Shown here: in pieces, positions 13,627 through 21,825 of the stretch | How the letters are laid out: the number at the start of each line of letters is the position of its first letter | Numbering within the stretch: position 1 is the stretch's first letter | Assembly (NCBI RefSeq): GCF_042653925.1 | Contig: NZ_JBHSFQ010000013.1 | Coordinates: 97,633-161,632, forward strand | Source of the DNA: Nocardiopsis_B mangrovi | GTDB lineage: Bacteria > Actinomycetota > Actinomycetes > Streptosporangiales > Streptosporangiaceae | Length of the DNA: 64,000 nt | Reading direction: 5' to 3' | Translations under genes and position numbers: made by a program | The notes under the pieces: model-generated | Database searches by the model: none | What the model saw: only the letters and a program-made list of their open reading frames with translations | Told to the model about the DNA's origin: nothing

Positions 13627-14232
13627 TCAGAGCCAGCCCATGTCCTGGGCGGTGCGGATGGCGGACATGCGGTTGTCGGCGCCCGTCTTGGTGATGGCGC
13701 TGGAGAGGTAGTTGCGCACGGTTCCCTCGGTCAGGTGGAGGGCGGCGGCGATCGCGCTCACCGGCCGCCCCTCGGCTGCGCCGCGCAGGACCTCGGCCTC
13801 GCGGGCCGTCAGGGGGTTCTCGCCCGCGGTCATGGCCGCGGCGGCCAGTTCGGTGTCGATGTAGCGGCCGCCCCCGTGCACCTTGCGGATCGCGCCGGCC
13901 AGCTGGTCGACCGGGGCGTCCTTGGCCAGGAACCCGCGCGCGCCCGCGGCCAGCGCGCGGCGCAGGTAGCCGGGCCGGCCGAAGCTGGTGAGAATGAGCA
14001 CCCCGCACCCGGGGGCGGCGGCCTTGAGGTCGGCGGCCACCTCCAGACCCGATCCGCCGGGCATCTCGATGTCGAGCACCGCGATGTCGGCGTCCCCGCC
14101 GGTCACCGCGGCCACCACGGCGTCACCCCGCCCCACCTCGGCGACCACCTCCAGGTCGTCCTCCAGGCCGAGCAGGGCGGCGATCGCCCCGCGGACCAGG
14201 TGCTCATCGTCCGCCAGAACGATGCGGATCAC
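13627..14232 (-). CDS. NarL/LuxR-family response regulator
   Basis: 201 residues. Receiver domain residues 3-118: DD in VLADDEH, phospho-acceptor Asp54 in AVLDIEMPGG, and K in FLAKDAP. The LuxR-type HTH is at about 138-200 (NPLTAREAEVLRGAAEG). The GTG start overlaps the kinase stop as GTGA, so translation is coupled. It forms a DesK/DesR-like pair with the kinase and is last in a leftward unit ATPase-permease-kinase-regulator. The likely target is the promoter of its own ABC transporter, where an 8-2-8 palindrome is present; that link is inference. Confidence 0.93.
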   Translation of the reverse strand: MIRIVLADDEHLVRGAIAALLGLEDDLEVVAEVGRGDAVVAAVTGGDADIAVLDIEMPGGSGLEVAADLKAAAPGCGVLILTSFGRPGYLRRALAAGARGFLAKDAPVDQLAGAIRKVHGGGRYIDTELAAAAMTAGENPLTAREAEVLRGAAEGRPVSAIAAALHLTEGTVRNYLSSAITKTGADNRMSAIRTAQDMGWL

Positions 14233-15572
14233 ACGGTCACGTCCTCTCGTCCGTCGCGCGGGGCACCGCGCTCCCGCGCCTTCGTCCCGGGGGCGGGCAA
14301 CACCGCCCGCAGCAGGAACCCGCCGTCGCCGGTGGCGCTGGCCGACAGCGATCCCCCGGCCGCCGCGACGCGCTCGGTGAGGCCGCTGAGCCCGTTGCCG
14401 TAATGGGGGGCGGACCGGTCGCGGGCGTCCGCGCGCACGCCGTCGTTGTACACCTCGACCACCACGGCGCGCTCGCCGATGCGCACGGAGAGGTCGCAGG
14501 ACTTCGCGGTGCTGTGCCGGAGCGCGTTGGTGGCACCCTCGCGCACCACCCACGCGGCGAGGGAGGCGGAGCCGGCCGGAAGCGCGTCGTCGTCGGGGAC
14601 GTCGGCCGTGCAGCGGATCCCGGCCGCGCCGAGCACCGCGCGCACGCCGGCGACCTCGGAGGCGAGGTCGACCTCGCGGTACCCGGAGACGGCGGTCCGC
14701 ACCTCGCGCAGCGCCTCGCGGGCCAGCCGCTGGACCTCGGCCATCTCCTGGGCCGCCCGGGCGGGGTCGCGCTCGGCCAGCCGCGCCGCGAGCTCGCTCT
14801 TGACGGCGATGCCCGACAGGCTGTGCCCGAGCAGGTCGTGCATGTCGCGGGCGAACCGCAGCCGCTCCTCGCTGACGGCGAGCCGGGCACGGGCGTCGCG
14901 CGCGGCCAGGGCCTCGGTCGCGACGTCCCACATGAACAGGGTCGCGGCGTTGGCCCCGAGCATGAACAGCCCCCAGACGATCGCCCCCGCCCAGACCCGG
15001 AACAGCAGCAGGAAGTCGGGGGCGGGCAGCAGCCCGATCCGGACCCACGGCACCATGAGCAGGACGACGGCGATGGCGGCCATCCGCGCGCGCGGCGCGA
15101 CCAGCGCCGCCATCGACCACCACGCGCCGATCAGCATCAGCGTCCAGGTATAGACGTCCAGCAGCACGGCGATGGCCGCGACCAGCGCGAGCGAGGCCCA
15201 GAACATCCGTTCCGGGCTGACCGCGCGATCGGCCAGCCGGGAGGTGACCATCCGGACGCAGAGCCAGGCCAGCGGCAGGCTGAGCGCGAACGCGGGGGCG
15301 TTGCGCCACAACGGGATCTCACCCGTGGCGAGGGAGTTGAGCACGCCGAGCCCGGCGAAGAAGGGGATCGCCAGGGCGAGGATGACGAACGCCGACATGA
15401 CGAGCCATCGGGCGTAGCGCAGTCTCCGCAGTTCGGCCCGGCTGGATCCGCCGCCCAGCCCCGTGCCCGGTGCCAGGCCGGCTCCGCCGGCGGAAGGGCC
15501 GGGGGTGGCTGCGGCGGCCTCGATGGTGCGGCCGTCCGCCTCGGCGGCGGTGTCGGACCCCGAGTCCGGCAT
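14229..15572 (-). CDS. DesK-like membrane sensor histidine kinase (HisKA_3)
   Basis: 447 residues from an ATG preceded by GGAGAGAGGGGAC. After a 50-residue Gly/Ala-rich cytoplasmic leader there are about six membrane helices (residues 55-215), then a short dimerisation helix with the HisKA_3 motif RDMHDLLGHSLSG (phospho-acceptor His245) and an ATPase domain (N-box EGATNALRHS, lid GNGLSGL). It has no large extracellular domain, so it probably senses membrane state or a lipophilic compound, as DesK-type kinases do. Its partner is the overlapping regulator gene, and the ABC exporter lies immediately upstream in the same direction. Confidence 0.92.
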   Translation of the reverse strand: MPDSGSDTAAEADGRTIEAAAATPGPSAGGAGLAPGTGLGGGSSRAELRRLRYARWLVMSAFVILALAIPFFAGLGVLNSLATGEIPLWRNAPAFALSLPLAWLCVRMVTSRLADRAVSPERMFWASLALVAAIAVLLDVYTWTLMLIGAWWSMAALVAPRARMAAIAVVLLMVPWVRIGLLPAPDFLLLFRVWAGAIVWGLFMLGANAATLFMWDVATEALAARDARARLAVSEERLRFARDMHDLLGHSLSGIAVKSELAARLAERDPARAAQEMAEVQRLAREALREVRTAVSGYREVDLASEVAGVRAVLGAAGIRCTADVPDDDALPAGSASLAAWVVREGATNALRHSTAKSCDLSVRIGERAVVVEVYNDGVRADARDRSAPHYGNGLSGLTERVAAAGGSLSASATGDGGFLLRAVLPAPGTKARERGAPRDGREDVTV

Positions 15573-15700
15573 CGTCCGTCCCCTCTCTCCCCGTCGTCGC
15601 GCCAGCTTATCCGGGGTGGGCGGCCCGCCGTCCCCGGGCCGCCCACCCCTCCGCGGGAGTGAGGCCGCGTGCCCGCGCCTCCCCCGCGGCGATCGTCCGT

Positions 15701-16570
15701 TCACCCCGCCTGGCGCGGATCCCAGCGGAAGTACCTCAGCAGGGACACCGCGACGGCGGTCCACACGATCAGGATCCCGATCGAGGGCAGGGCGGCGGTC
15801 CACAGCTCGGCGAACCCGGCGGGTTCGCCCCCGGCGACCCCGCCGAACAGGTCGTGCCCCCAGTAGCCGGAGCGCACCAGGCCGGCCGCCGCCGTCGTCG
15901 GCAGCAGCGCGGCCGCCGCCGCGATCGGCTCGGGCAGCAGGTCGAGCGGGACCACCAGGCCGCTCACCCCGTACAGCAGCATGAACGGCACGATGCACAT
16001 CATCTGCGCGCTCTCGGCGTTGCGCGTGAGCCTGGTGAACGCGATCCCGAACAGCGACATGGCCACGGTGACCAGGACGACGCCGGCCAGCACGAGGAGG
16101 GGGTCGGCGGGCAGGGCGCCGTAGCGCGCCGCGACGATCCCCGCTACGACCGCGGTGAGGACGGCGACGACCAGCAGCACCGACAGCGTCGTCGCCCCGA
16201 ACAGGGCCGCGGGCGCGACCCCGCTCGCACGGAACCGCTTGAGCACCAGCTGCTCGCGGCGGGCCGCGTACACGTTGGGCACGTGCATGAGCCCCAGGGA
16301 GAGCGCCGCCAGAACCGGGATGCCGCTCATGTTCAGGGCGGCGGCGTCGATCCCGGGGACCGGTTCCTGGCCTTCGAGGGGCAGCGCGAACGCGACGAAC
16401 ATCAGGGGGAAGGCGGCGAAGAACAGCGCCACCCGGTAGCGGTAGAACAGCACGAGCTCGGTGCGCAGCAGCCGGACGGTCTGGCGGTACCGGCTCACGG
16501 GCGTACGGCCCGCGCCCGGCCGCCGGGAGGTCCCGGCCCGGGCGGTGGCGGCCTGCGCGGAGGTGGTCAT
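15701..16570 (-). CDS. ABC-2 type transporter permease
   Basis: About 289 residues with six membrane helices (from about 40 to 285), as in ABC-2/DrrB-type exporters. The loop NVYAARREQLVLKRFRASG is the family's coupling region. Two starts are possible: ATG 16633, whose ATGA overlaps the ATPase stop, and ATG 16570 with AAAGGA at good spacing. The second is preferred because the extra 21 residues are low-complexity Pro/Thr/Ala. It forms an exporter with the upstream ATPase; the substrate is unknown, and drug, lipid or peptide efflux are all plausible. Confidence 0.88.
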   Translation of the reverse strand: MTTSAQAATARAGTSRRPGAGRTPVSRYRQTVRLLRTELVLFYRYRVALFFAAFPLMFVAFALPLEGQEPVPGIDAAALNMSGIPVLAALSLGLMHVPNVYAARREQLVLKRFRASGVAPAALFGATTLSVLLVVAVLTAVVAGIVAARYGALPADPLLVLAGVVLVTVAMSLFGIAFTRLTRNAESAQMMCIVPFMLLYGVSGLVVPLDLLPEPIAAAAALLPTTAAAGLVRSGYWGHDLFGGVAGGEPAGFAELWTAALPSIGILIVWTAVAVSLLRYFRWDPRQAG

Positions 16571-16629
16571 GGTTGGTGTCCTTTGCGGTGCGGCGGTTGC
16601 GTCGGCGGTCGGGGGCGGCGGCGCCGGCG

Positions 16630-17631
16630 TCATCCGGGCCGGTCCGCGACGAGGCCGGCCGCGCCGTCGGCGACGCCGAGGAACACGTCCTCCAGCGACG
16701 CGGAGCGCAGCTCCAGCCGGTCCAGGGTGAGGCCGCGCCCCCGGGCCCACTCCATGAGCGGGGCCAGCGCCCGGTGGGCCCGGCCCTCGGGGTCGTCGCC
16801 CAGGACGGTGTATCCGGCCCATGCCCCGCCGTCGCGGGACTCCACGGCCGCGGTCGCTCCCGGCAGGTCGGGCAGGTCGCCGGCGCGGACGTCGGGCGGC
16901 AGCCGGAAGCCGATCCGGTCGCCCCGGCCGACCACCACCTCGCGCAGGGTGCCCGACACCCGGATCTCGCCGCGGTGCATGATGGCGATCCGGTCGGCGA
17001 GGCGCTCGGCCTCCTCCAGGTAGTGCGTGGTGAGCAGGACGGCGGTTCCGCTGTCGACCAGGTCGGCGATGAGCGTCCAGGTGGCGCGGCGGGCTTCGGG
17101 GTCCATGCCGGTGGTGGGCTCGTCCAGGAACAGTGCCTCGGGGCGCGAGAGCACCGCCAGCCCGAGGTCGAGGCGGCGCTTCTGGCCGCCGGAGAGCCGC
17201 TGGACGGCGACCGCCGCCTTGTCGGCCAGGCCGATCAGGTCCAGCACGTGGTCGCGGTCGAGGGGATCGGCGGCGAGGTCGCGGGAGAGGTCGACGGTCT
17301 CGGCGACCGTCAGCTCGGCGAACACCCCGCTCTGCTGGAGCACGGCGTCGACGCGCTCGCGCAGCGCGGCGGGCCGGCCGTAGGGGTCGGTCCCGAAGAC
17401 GCGGACGGTCCCGGAGGCCGGGCGGCGGAAGCCCTCCAGGGTCTCGACGGTGGTGGTCTTGCCCGCACCGTTGGTGCCCAGCAGGGCGAACAGCTCGCCG
17501 GGGGCGACGTCGAAGGAGATCCCCCTGACGGCTTCGAAGTCGCCGTAGCTCTGGCGCAGGTCGCGCACGCTGATGGCGGCGGGGGCGGCGGCGCCGGCGT
17601 CCTTGGGGAGGTCCTGGTGTCCCGTGCTCAT
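16630..17631 (-). CDS. ABC transporter ATP-binding protein (DrrA-type)
   Basis: 333 residues. Walker A GTNGAGKTT (about residue 54), signature LSGGQKRRL, Walker B ALFLDEPTTGMD and H-loop TTHYLEEAERL are all intact. A C-terminal extension of about 110 residues (LELRSASLEDVFLGV motif) is typical of DrrA-family drug or lipid exporters. It is the first gene of a leftward unit with the permease and a two-component system, an arrangement often found for self-regulated exporters in Gram-positive bacteria. The palindrome at 17711-17728 lies about 80 bp upstream of its start. Confidence 0.94.
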   Translation of the reverse strand: MSTGHQDLPKDAGAAAPAAISVRDLRQSYGDFEAVRGISFDVAPGELFALLGTNGAGKTTTVETLEGFRRPASGTVRVFGTDPYGRPAALRERVDAVLQQSGVFAELTVAETVDLSRDLAADPLDRDHVLDLIGLADKAAVAVQRLSGGQKRRLDLGLAVLSRPEALFLDEPTTGMDPEARRATWTLIADLVDSGTAVLLTTHYLEEAERLADRIAIMHRGEIRVSGTLREVVVGRGDRIGFRLPPDVRAGDLPDLPGATAAVESRDGGAWAGYTVLGDDPEGRAHRALAPLMEWARGRGLTLDRLELRSASLEDVFLGVADGAAGLVADRPG

Positions 17632-17710
17632 GCCGTCGATTCTCGGCCGCGGCCGCCCGGGCGGGTAGACGCGGCTGTCACCGGCCCGGCATGAGCTTCA
17701 CGGGTACCGG

Positions 17711-17728
17711 GGATGACAGATGTCATCC
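17711..17728. promoter_or_regulatory. 8-2-8 palindrome, putative operator of the ABC/two-component unit
   Basis: GGATGACA-GA-TGTCATCC is a perfect inverted repeat centred 88 bp upstream of the ATPase start. Its symmetry and ATGACA-N2-TGTCAT form fit a dimeric NarL-type regulator such as the one encoded at the end of the same unit. No functional evidence exists beyond position. Confidence 0.6.
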
Positions 17729-17787
17729 GGTCGCCCCCGGGTGCGGGCGCGGGCGCCCGGGCCGGTCCCGGGTCGATCAGGCCGGGG

Positions 17788-19092
17788 TCAGGCGGACTTG
17801 TCGCGGCGGTCGCGGTCGCGGTCGGGGTGCTCGCGCGGTACCAGGGTCGGGTTGACGTTGTCGAGAACGGTGGCGCGGTCGACGACGACGCGTCCGACGT
17901 CGTCGCGGCTCGGGACCTCGTACATCACGTTGAGCAGGACCTCTTCGACGATCGCGCGCAGCGCCCGGGCGCCGGTCCGGCGCAGCAGCGCCTGGTCGGC
18001 GATCGCGCCGATGGCGTCGTCGGTGAACTCCAGCTCGACCCCGTCGATGTCGAAGAGCCGCTGGTACTGCTTGACCAGCGCGTTGCGCGGCTCGGTGAGG
18101 ATCCGCATCAGCGCCGCGCGGTCGAGCGGCTGGACGGTCGCCACCACCGGGAGCCGGCCGGTGAACTCCGGGATCAGCCCGAACCGCACCAGGTCGTCGG
18201 GCATGACGCCGGCGAAGGGATCGGCCTTCTCGCGTTCGCCCCGCGAGCGGACGGGGGCGCCGAATCCGAGGCCGCCGCTGCCGGTGCGGCGGTCGATGAC
18301 CTCCTCCAGCCCCGCGAACGCGCCGCCGACGATGAACAGCACGTTGGTGGTGTCGATCGTGAGCAGCTCCTGCTGGGGGTGCTTGCGCCCGCCCTGGGGC
18401 GGCACGCTGGCGGAGGTCCCTTCCAGGATCTTCAGCAGCGCCTGCTGGACGCCCTCGCCCGAGACGTCGCGGGTGATCGACGGGCCGGCGTCCTTGCGGG
18501 CGATCTTGTCGATCTCGTCGATGTAGACGATCCCGGTCTCGGCCCGCGCGATGTCGTGGTCGGCCGCCTGGATGAGCTTGAGCAGGACGTTCTCGACGTC
18601 CTGGCCGACATAGCCGGCCTCGGTCAGCTCGGTGGCGTCGGCGATGGCGAAGGGGACGTCGAGCAGCCGGGCGAGCGTCTGGACGAGGTGGGTCTTCCCG
18701 CAGCCGGTGGGTCCGATGAGCAGGATGTTGGACTTGGTGATCTCGACGTCCTGCGATCCGCGCGACCGGTCGGTGTCCGCCCACACCCGCTTGTAGTGGT
18801 TGTAGACCGCCACCGACAGGGCCCGCTTGGCGTCGTCCTGCCCGATGACGTACCGCTCGAGGAACGCGTGGATCTCCCGCGGTTTCGGGGTCCGCGGCCG
18901 CGGGGCCGCGACGCCGGGCCGGGAGTCCGCGAACTCCTCCTCGATCAGCTCGTTGCAGAGGCCGACGCACTCGTCGCAGATGCACAGGAGGCCCGGTCCG
19001 GAGATCAGCTTCTTGACCTCGTGCTGGGTCTTCCCGCAGAACGTACACGTCAGGGGTTCGGCACCGTTCCCGCCGCCTCGGCTGCCGGTCAA
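17788..19092 (-). CDS. clpX: ClpX-type AAA+ unfoldase, divergent stand-alone copy
   Basis: About 434 residues. The zinc-binding domain has C16-x2-C19 and C39-x2-C42, plus extra Cys37 and Cys46. Walker A reads GPTGCGKT (127-134), the pore loop is GYVG (160-163), Walker B is VYIDEID, the RKH loop is GGRKH, and a sensor-2 GAR is present. Canonical actinobacterial ClpX has GPTGSGKTLL and PEFIGRLP; here there is Cys, HLV and a Thr (PEFTGRLP), and the ClpP-binding IGF loop reads LGF. A TTG at 19092 has GGAGG 5 nt upstream and gives the family-like N-terminus. No clpP or tig lies nearby, so this is probably a second ClpX. Its ClpP partnership and adaptors are unknown. Confidence 0.9.
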   Translation of the reverse strand: MTGSRGGGNGAEPLTCTFCGKTQHEVKKLISGPGLLCICDECVGLCNELIEEEFADSRPGVAAPRPRTPKPREIHAFLERYVIGQDDAKRALSVAVYNHYKRVWADTDRSRGSQDVEITKSNILLIGPTGCGKTHLVQTLARLLDVPFAIADATELTEAGYVGQDVENVLLKLIQAADHDIARAETGIVYIDEIDKIARKDAGPSITRDVSGEGVQQALLKILEGTSASVPPQGGRKHPQQELLTIDTTNVLFIVGGAFAGLEEVIDRRTGSGGLGFGAPVRSRGEREKADPFAGVMPDDLVRFGLIPEFTGRLPVVATVQPLDRAALMRILTEPRNALVKQYQRLFDIDGVELEFTDDAIGAIADQALLRRTGARALRAIVEEVLLNVMYEVPSRDDVGRVVVDRATVLDNVNPTLVPREHPDRDRDRRDKSA

Positions 19093-19404
19093 CAGGGCCT
19101 CCAAAACGATTCACAAGAAACGGCCACATCGCGTGGCCGACTGAGTGCACGGTATCCCCGCCGGGGGCCGACGGCAACGCCGTGACAGGGGCTTGCGGCC
19201 CGGCTCAGCGGCTCGGCCGTGCGCGGACGCGGCCGCGCGAAAGCGCCGCCCACCGCCCACGCCGAGTGCACCGCCCACCGCCTCCGCGACCCCGGGTCCG
19301 ACACCGTCGCCCGAAGCCGTACCCGCAATCGGCACCGTCGCACACCGGTCGCGTGCCCGATCACCCGGATGGCCGCGTCCGGCCGCCGCGGTACGGTGTC
19401 CGCC
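19093..19404. other. Divergent intergenic region
   Basis: 312 bases separate the leftward clpX and the rightward isomerase-like gene. The side next to clpX is locally AT-richer (around 19100-19130). No RNA gene, strong hairpin or clear operator was recognised. Confidence 0.45.
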
Positions 19405-20073
19405 ATGTCGCGATCGCCGGAGACCAGCTCGTCGTCCGCCCCCGCCCGGCCGCCCGTCACCGCCGACGACGTCGACCTCGCCGTGCGCCTCGCGGTGGAC
19501 GCCCTGGGCCGGGCGCCCGGCCCGGCGTGGGAGCGGAAGGCCGGCACGCTGGAGTGGGACTGCCGGGAGACCGTCGAGCACCTGGCCGACGACCTGTTCG
19601 CCTACGCCGCCCAGCTCGGCCCGCGGACCCCGCCCGTGGACCGCTACGTTCCCGTCGCCACCGGGAGCCGCCGGCCGGGCGGGCCGGCCAACACCATCCA
19701 CGCCGAACGCGCGGCGGGCCCCGAGGGACTGATGCAGGTGCTGGAGGCCAACGGGGCGCTGCTGGCCGCCATGGTGCGCACGACGCCGCCGCGGGTCCGC
19801 GCCTTTCACACCCACGGTGTGTCCGACCCGGAGGGCTTCGCCGCGATGGGGGTCGTGGAGACCCTGGTGCACACCCACGACATCGCCGAGGGCCTCGGCC
19901 TCGCCTGGAACCCGCCCGCCGGCCTCTGCTCCCGCGTGCTCGCCCGGCTCTTCCCCGACGCCCCGGCCGGCACCGGCCCGTGGCCCGCCCTCCTCTGGTC
20001 CACCGGCCGCACCGACCTCCCCGGCCGCCCCCGCCTCACCGCCTGGACCTGGCACGCGGCCCCGCTCGCCTGA
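19405..20073 (+). CDS. DinB/MDMPI-fold protein, maleylpyruvate isomerase-like
   Basis: 222 residues from an ATG at 19405; the open frame to 19219 codes arginine-rich sequence and is not taken as coding. The DinB-like four-helix fold of the mycothiol-dependent maleylpyruvate isomerase N-terminal family is indicated by an early W-D-C-R-E-T-V-E-H-L-A-D-D segment with the first metal-ligand His, and by METLVHTHDIAEGLG near residue 155 with the H-x-H-D pair. Members are mycothiol-linked transferases or uncharacterised metal proteins. It stands alone here, so the substrate is not predictable. Confidence 0.75.
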   Translation: MSRSPETSSSSAPARPPVTADDVDLAVRLAVDALGRAPGPAWERKAGTLEWDCRETVEHLADDLFAYAAQLGPRTPPVDRYVPVATGSRRPGGPANTIHAERAAGPEGLMQVLEANGALLAAMVRTTPPRVRAFHTHGVSDPEGFAAMGVVETLVHTHDIAEGLGLAWNPPAGLCSRVLARLFPDAPAGTGPWPALLWSTGRTDLPGRPRLTAWTWHAAPLA

Positions 20074-20099
20074 CCGGGGTGGCCGCGATCGGTTTCAGA

Positions 20100-20594
20100 T
20101 CAGTCGTCGACGGCGGAGGTGCAGTTCAGCTCGCCGCTGATGGTGATCGACGAGCCGTCCTGGTCCGACGTCGCGGGGACATCGGTGAAGGCGACCCGGT
20201 CGTCGCCGAGTTCGATGTCGCCGGCCCCGGATTCGCTCTGCCAGCCGGTGCCGACGGAGATGTCGCTGTAGGTGATGCTGCCGACCCCGTCGCCGAGATC
20301 GATCACGACGATCACGTCGGCGACGCCGTTCGAGGCCATGCCCATGAACTCCGAGCCGTCGTCCGAGCAGTCGGCGCCGTCGAATTCGTGGCTCTCACCG
20401 GAGCCGAGGGTGATCGAACCCCCCTCGCCGCCGGACGCGGCCGCGTCTTCGGAGGCCGCGCCCGGGGCGCCGTCCGCCGCCTCGTCGGACGCGGCGTCAC
20501 CGCCGGATCCCTGTCCACCCGCGCACGCCGTCAGCGACGCGAGGGAGACGGCGACGGCGGCGACCGCGAGCGGCGGTAGCTTGAGAGCGGCCAC
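20100..20594 (-). CDS. Small exported lipoprotein, LpqH (19-kDa antigen)-like
   Basis: About 164 residues from a GTG at 20594. A signal peptide ends in the lipobox LTAC (SLASLTACAGG), after which the mature protein would be lipidated and held on the outer face of the membrane. A Gly/Ala/Asp linker of about 45 residues precedes a compact beta domain with two Cys (GADCSDD and ELNCTS), as in LpqH-type lipoprotein antigens of actinobacteria. The family assignment rests on size, lipobox and Cys pattern. No enzymatic role is known for the family. Confidence 0.72.
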   Translation of the reverse strand: MAALKLPPLAVAAVAVSLASLTACAGGQGSGGDAASDEAADGAPGAASEDAAASGGEGGSITLGSGESHEFDGADCSDDGSEFMGMASNGVADVIVVIDLGDGVGSITYSDISVGTGWQSESGAGDIELGDDRVAFTDVPATSDQDGSSITISGELNCTSAVDD

Positions 20595-20749
20595 GGGAGA
20601 CCCGATTTCCTGGTGGGGACGGTTTCGCCGGTGCGACGGCCATCGGACCGGCACCGCCTCGCACGCTAGCGCCGGGCGGGACGGCGATCAATGCCGGATC
20701 CGGGCCGGTCCCGGCCGCGATGGGCCGGGCCCCGGACGGCCGGTCGCCG

Positions 20750-21070
20750 TCAGCCGCGGCCGATGTGGCTCATCACGTGCTTGACGCGGGTGTAGTCCTC
20801 CAGGCTGTAGAGGGAGAGGTCCTTGCCGTAGCCGCTGTGCTTGAAGCCGCTGTGCGGCATTTCGGCCACCACGGGGATGTGGGTGTTGATCCAGGCGCAG
20901 CCGAAGTCCAGGTTGCGGGAGACCCGCAGGGCGCGGGCGTGGTCGCGGGTCCACACGCTCGACGCCAGGCCGTAGCGGACGGAGTTGGCATGGGCCACCG
21001 CCTCGTCCTCGTCGCCGAAGCGCTGCACGGTGATGACCGGGCCGAAGATCTCGTCCGTGACCATCTCGTC
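20750..21070 (-). pseudogene. C-terminal remnant of a gamma-aminobutyraldehyde-type aldehyde dehydrogenase
   Basis: About 105 residues that align to the last fifth of NAD-dependent aldehyde dehydrogenases: MVTDEIFGPVITVQRF, YGLASSVWTRD, INTHIPVVAEMPHSGFKHSGYGKD and a LEDYTRVKHVM tail. A full enzyme has about 475 residues. The catalytic Glu and Cys regions are missing, and homology stops near 21070, where a fragment of a different gene begins on the other strand. It cannot be an active enzyme. The tail is most like enzymes oxidising putrescine-derived aminobutyraldehyde. Confidence 0.85.
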
Positions 21071-21163
21071 GCCCCGCCGCTGATCTGCGGTCCCGAGCAC
21101 TTCGACGAGATCGAGCACATCCCGCGCGACGTGCTGACGCGGGCCTGGGAGCGGGTCGAGTAG
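21055..21163 (+). pseudogene. C-terminal remnant of a class III aminotransferase
   Basis: The frame ending at 21163 contains APPLICGPEHFDEIE and a final helix (LTRAWERVE). It matches the extreme C-terminus of class III PLP aminotransferases (a V-x-P-P-L-I strand then a terminal helix). Nothing of the preceding 400 residues is present; upstream DNA is the aldehyde dehydrogenase remnant on the other strand. The two families are partners in putrescine/GABA degradation, so a deletion that removed the 5' halves of a divergent pair is the likeliest origin. Confidence 0.65.
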
Positions 21164-21242
21164 CCGGGCGCGGGCGGTCGGAACCACGTAGGGATTCGCG
21201 CCCCCGCCCACGGGGAGGGGCCGCGAACGCCATAATCGAGCT

Positions 21243-21812
21243 GTGCGACACGGCAGAATCCACTGGTACGCGCCCGGCGAGCTGACGGCCGAGCAACAGG
21301 CGATCTACGACGGCGTCCTGCGCAAGTACGGCCCCGAACCGGGCTTCGAGCTGGCGGACCCCGAGGGCCGCCTGCACGGGCCCTTCAACGCGATGCTGGC
21401 CGCGCCGAGCGTGGGGACCGCGCTCCAAGGGCTCAGCGCCGCGGTGGGCGCGCGGACGTCCTTATCCGTGAGAGTGCGCGAGATCGTGATCCTGGCGGTG
21501 GCCACGGCGCGGGCCAGCTCGTTCGAGTGGTCGGCCCACCGGCGGCTGGCCGCGGTGGCGGGGCTGAGCGAGGAGGAGATCAGCGCGCTGGGCGGCTACG
21601 GGACCCCGGGCACCTTCGCCGACGACGAGAAGGCCGCGCTCGACTTCGCCCGCGCCCTCCTCCGCGACCGCGACGCCTCCGACGCCTGCCACGCGGCCGC
21701 CGAGAAGTACTTCGGAGAGGCGGGGGTGGTCGAGCTGATCACCCTGGTCGGCTACTACGACCTCCTGTCCACGCTCCTCCGCACCCTGAGAGTCCCCCTC
21801 CCGGAGAACTGA
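21243..21812 (+). CDS. Carboxymuconolactone decarboxylase (AhpD-fold) family protein
   Basis: 189 residues from a GTG. The AhpD-like helical core (residues 45-175) carries REIVILAVA and an E-W-S-A-H segment where redox-active members have a C-x-x-C-x-x-x-H motif, so thiol peroxidase activity is unlikely. It may instead be a decarboxylase-like or structural member. It contains a TTA leucine codon (21462-21464), rare in this GC-rich DNA and in Streptomyces read by the developmental bldA tRNA. It follows the aminotransferase remnant by 80 bp and stands alone otherwise. Confidence 0.85.
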   Translation: MRHGRIHWYAPGELTAEQQAIYDGVLRKYGPEPGFELADPEGRLHGPFNAMLAAPSVGTALQGLSAAVGARTSLSVRVREIVILAVATARASSFEWSAHRRLAAVAGLSEEEISALGGYGTPGTFADDEKAALDFARALLRDRDASDACHAAAEKYFGEAGVVELITLVGYYDLLSTLLRTLRVPLPEN

Positions 21813-21825
21813 CCGCGCGACGGGG

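Noticed and set aside
13627..15309. A 560-codon frame joining the response regulator to upstream sequence
   Set aside because: The upstream part reads the kinase gene out of frame; the kinase motifs lie in another frame and the regulator starts at the GTGA overlap.
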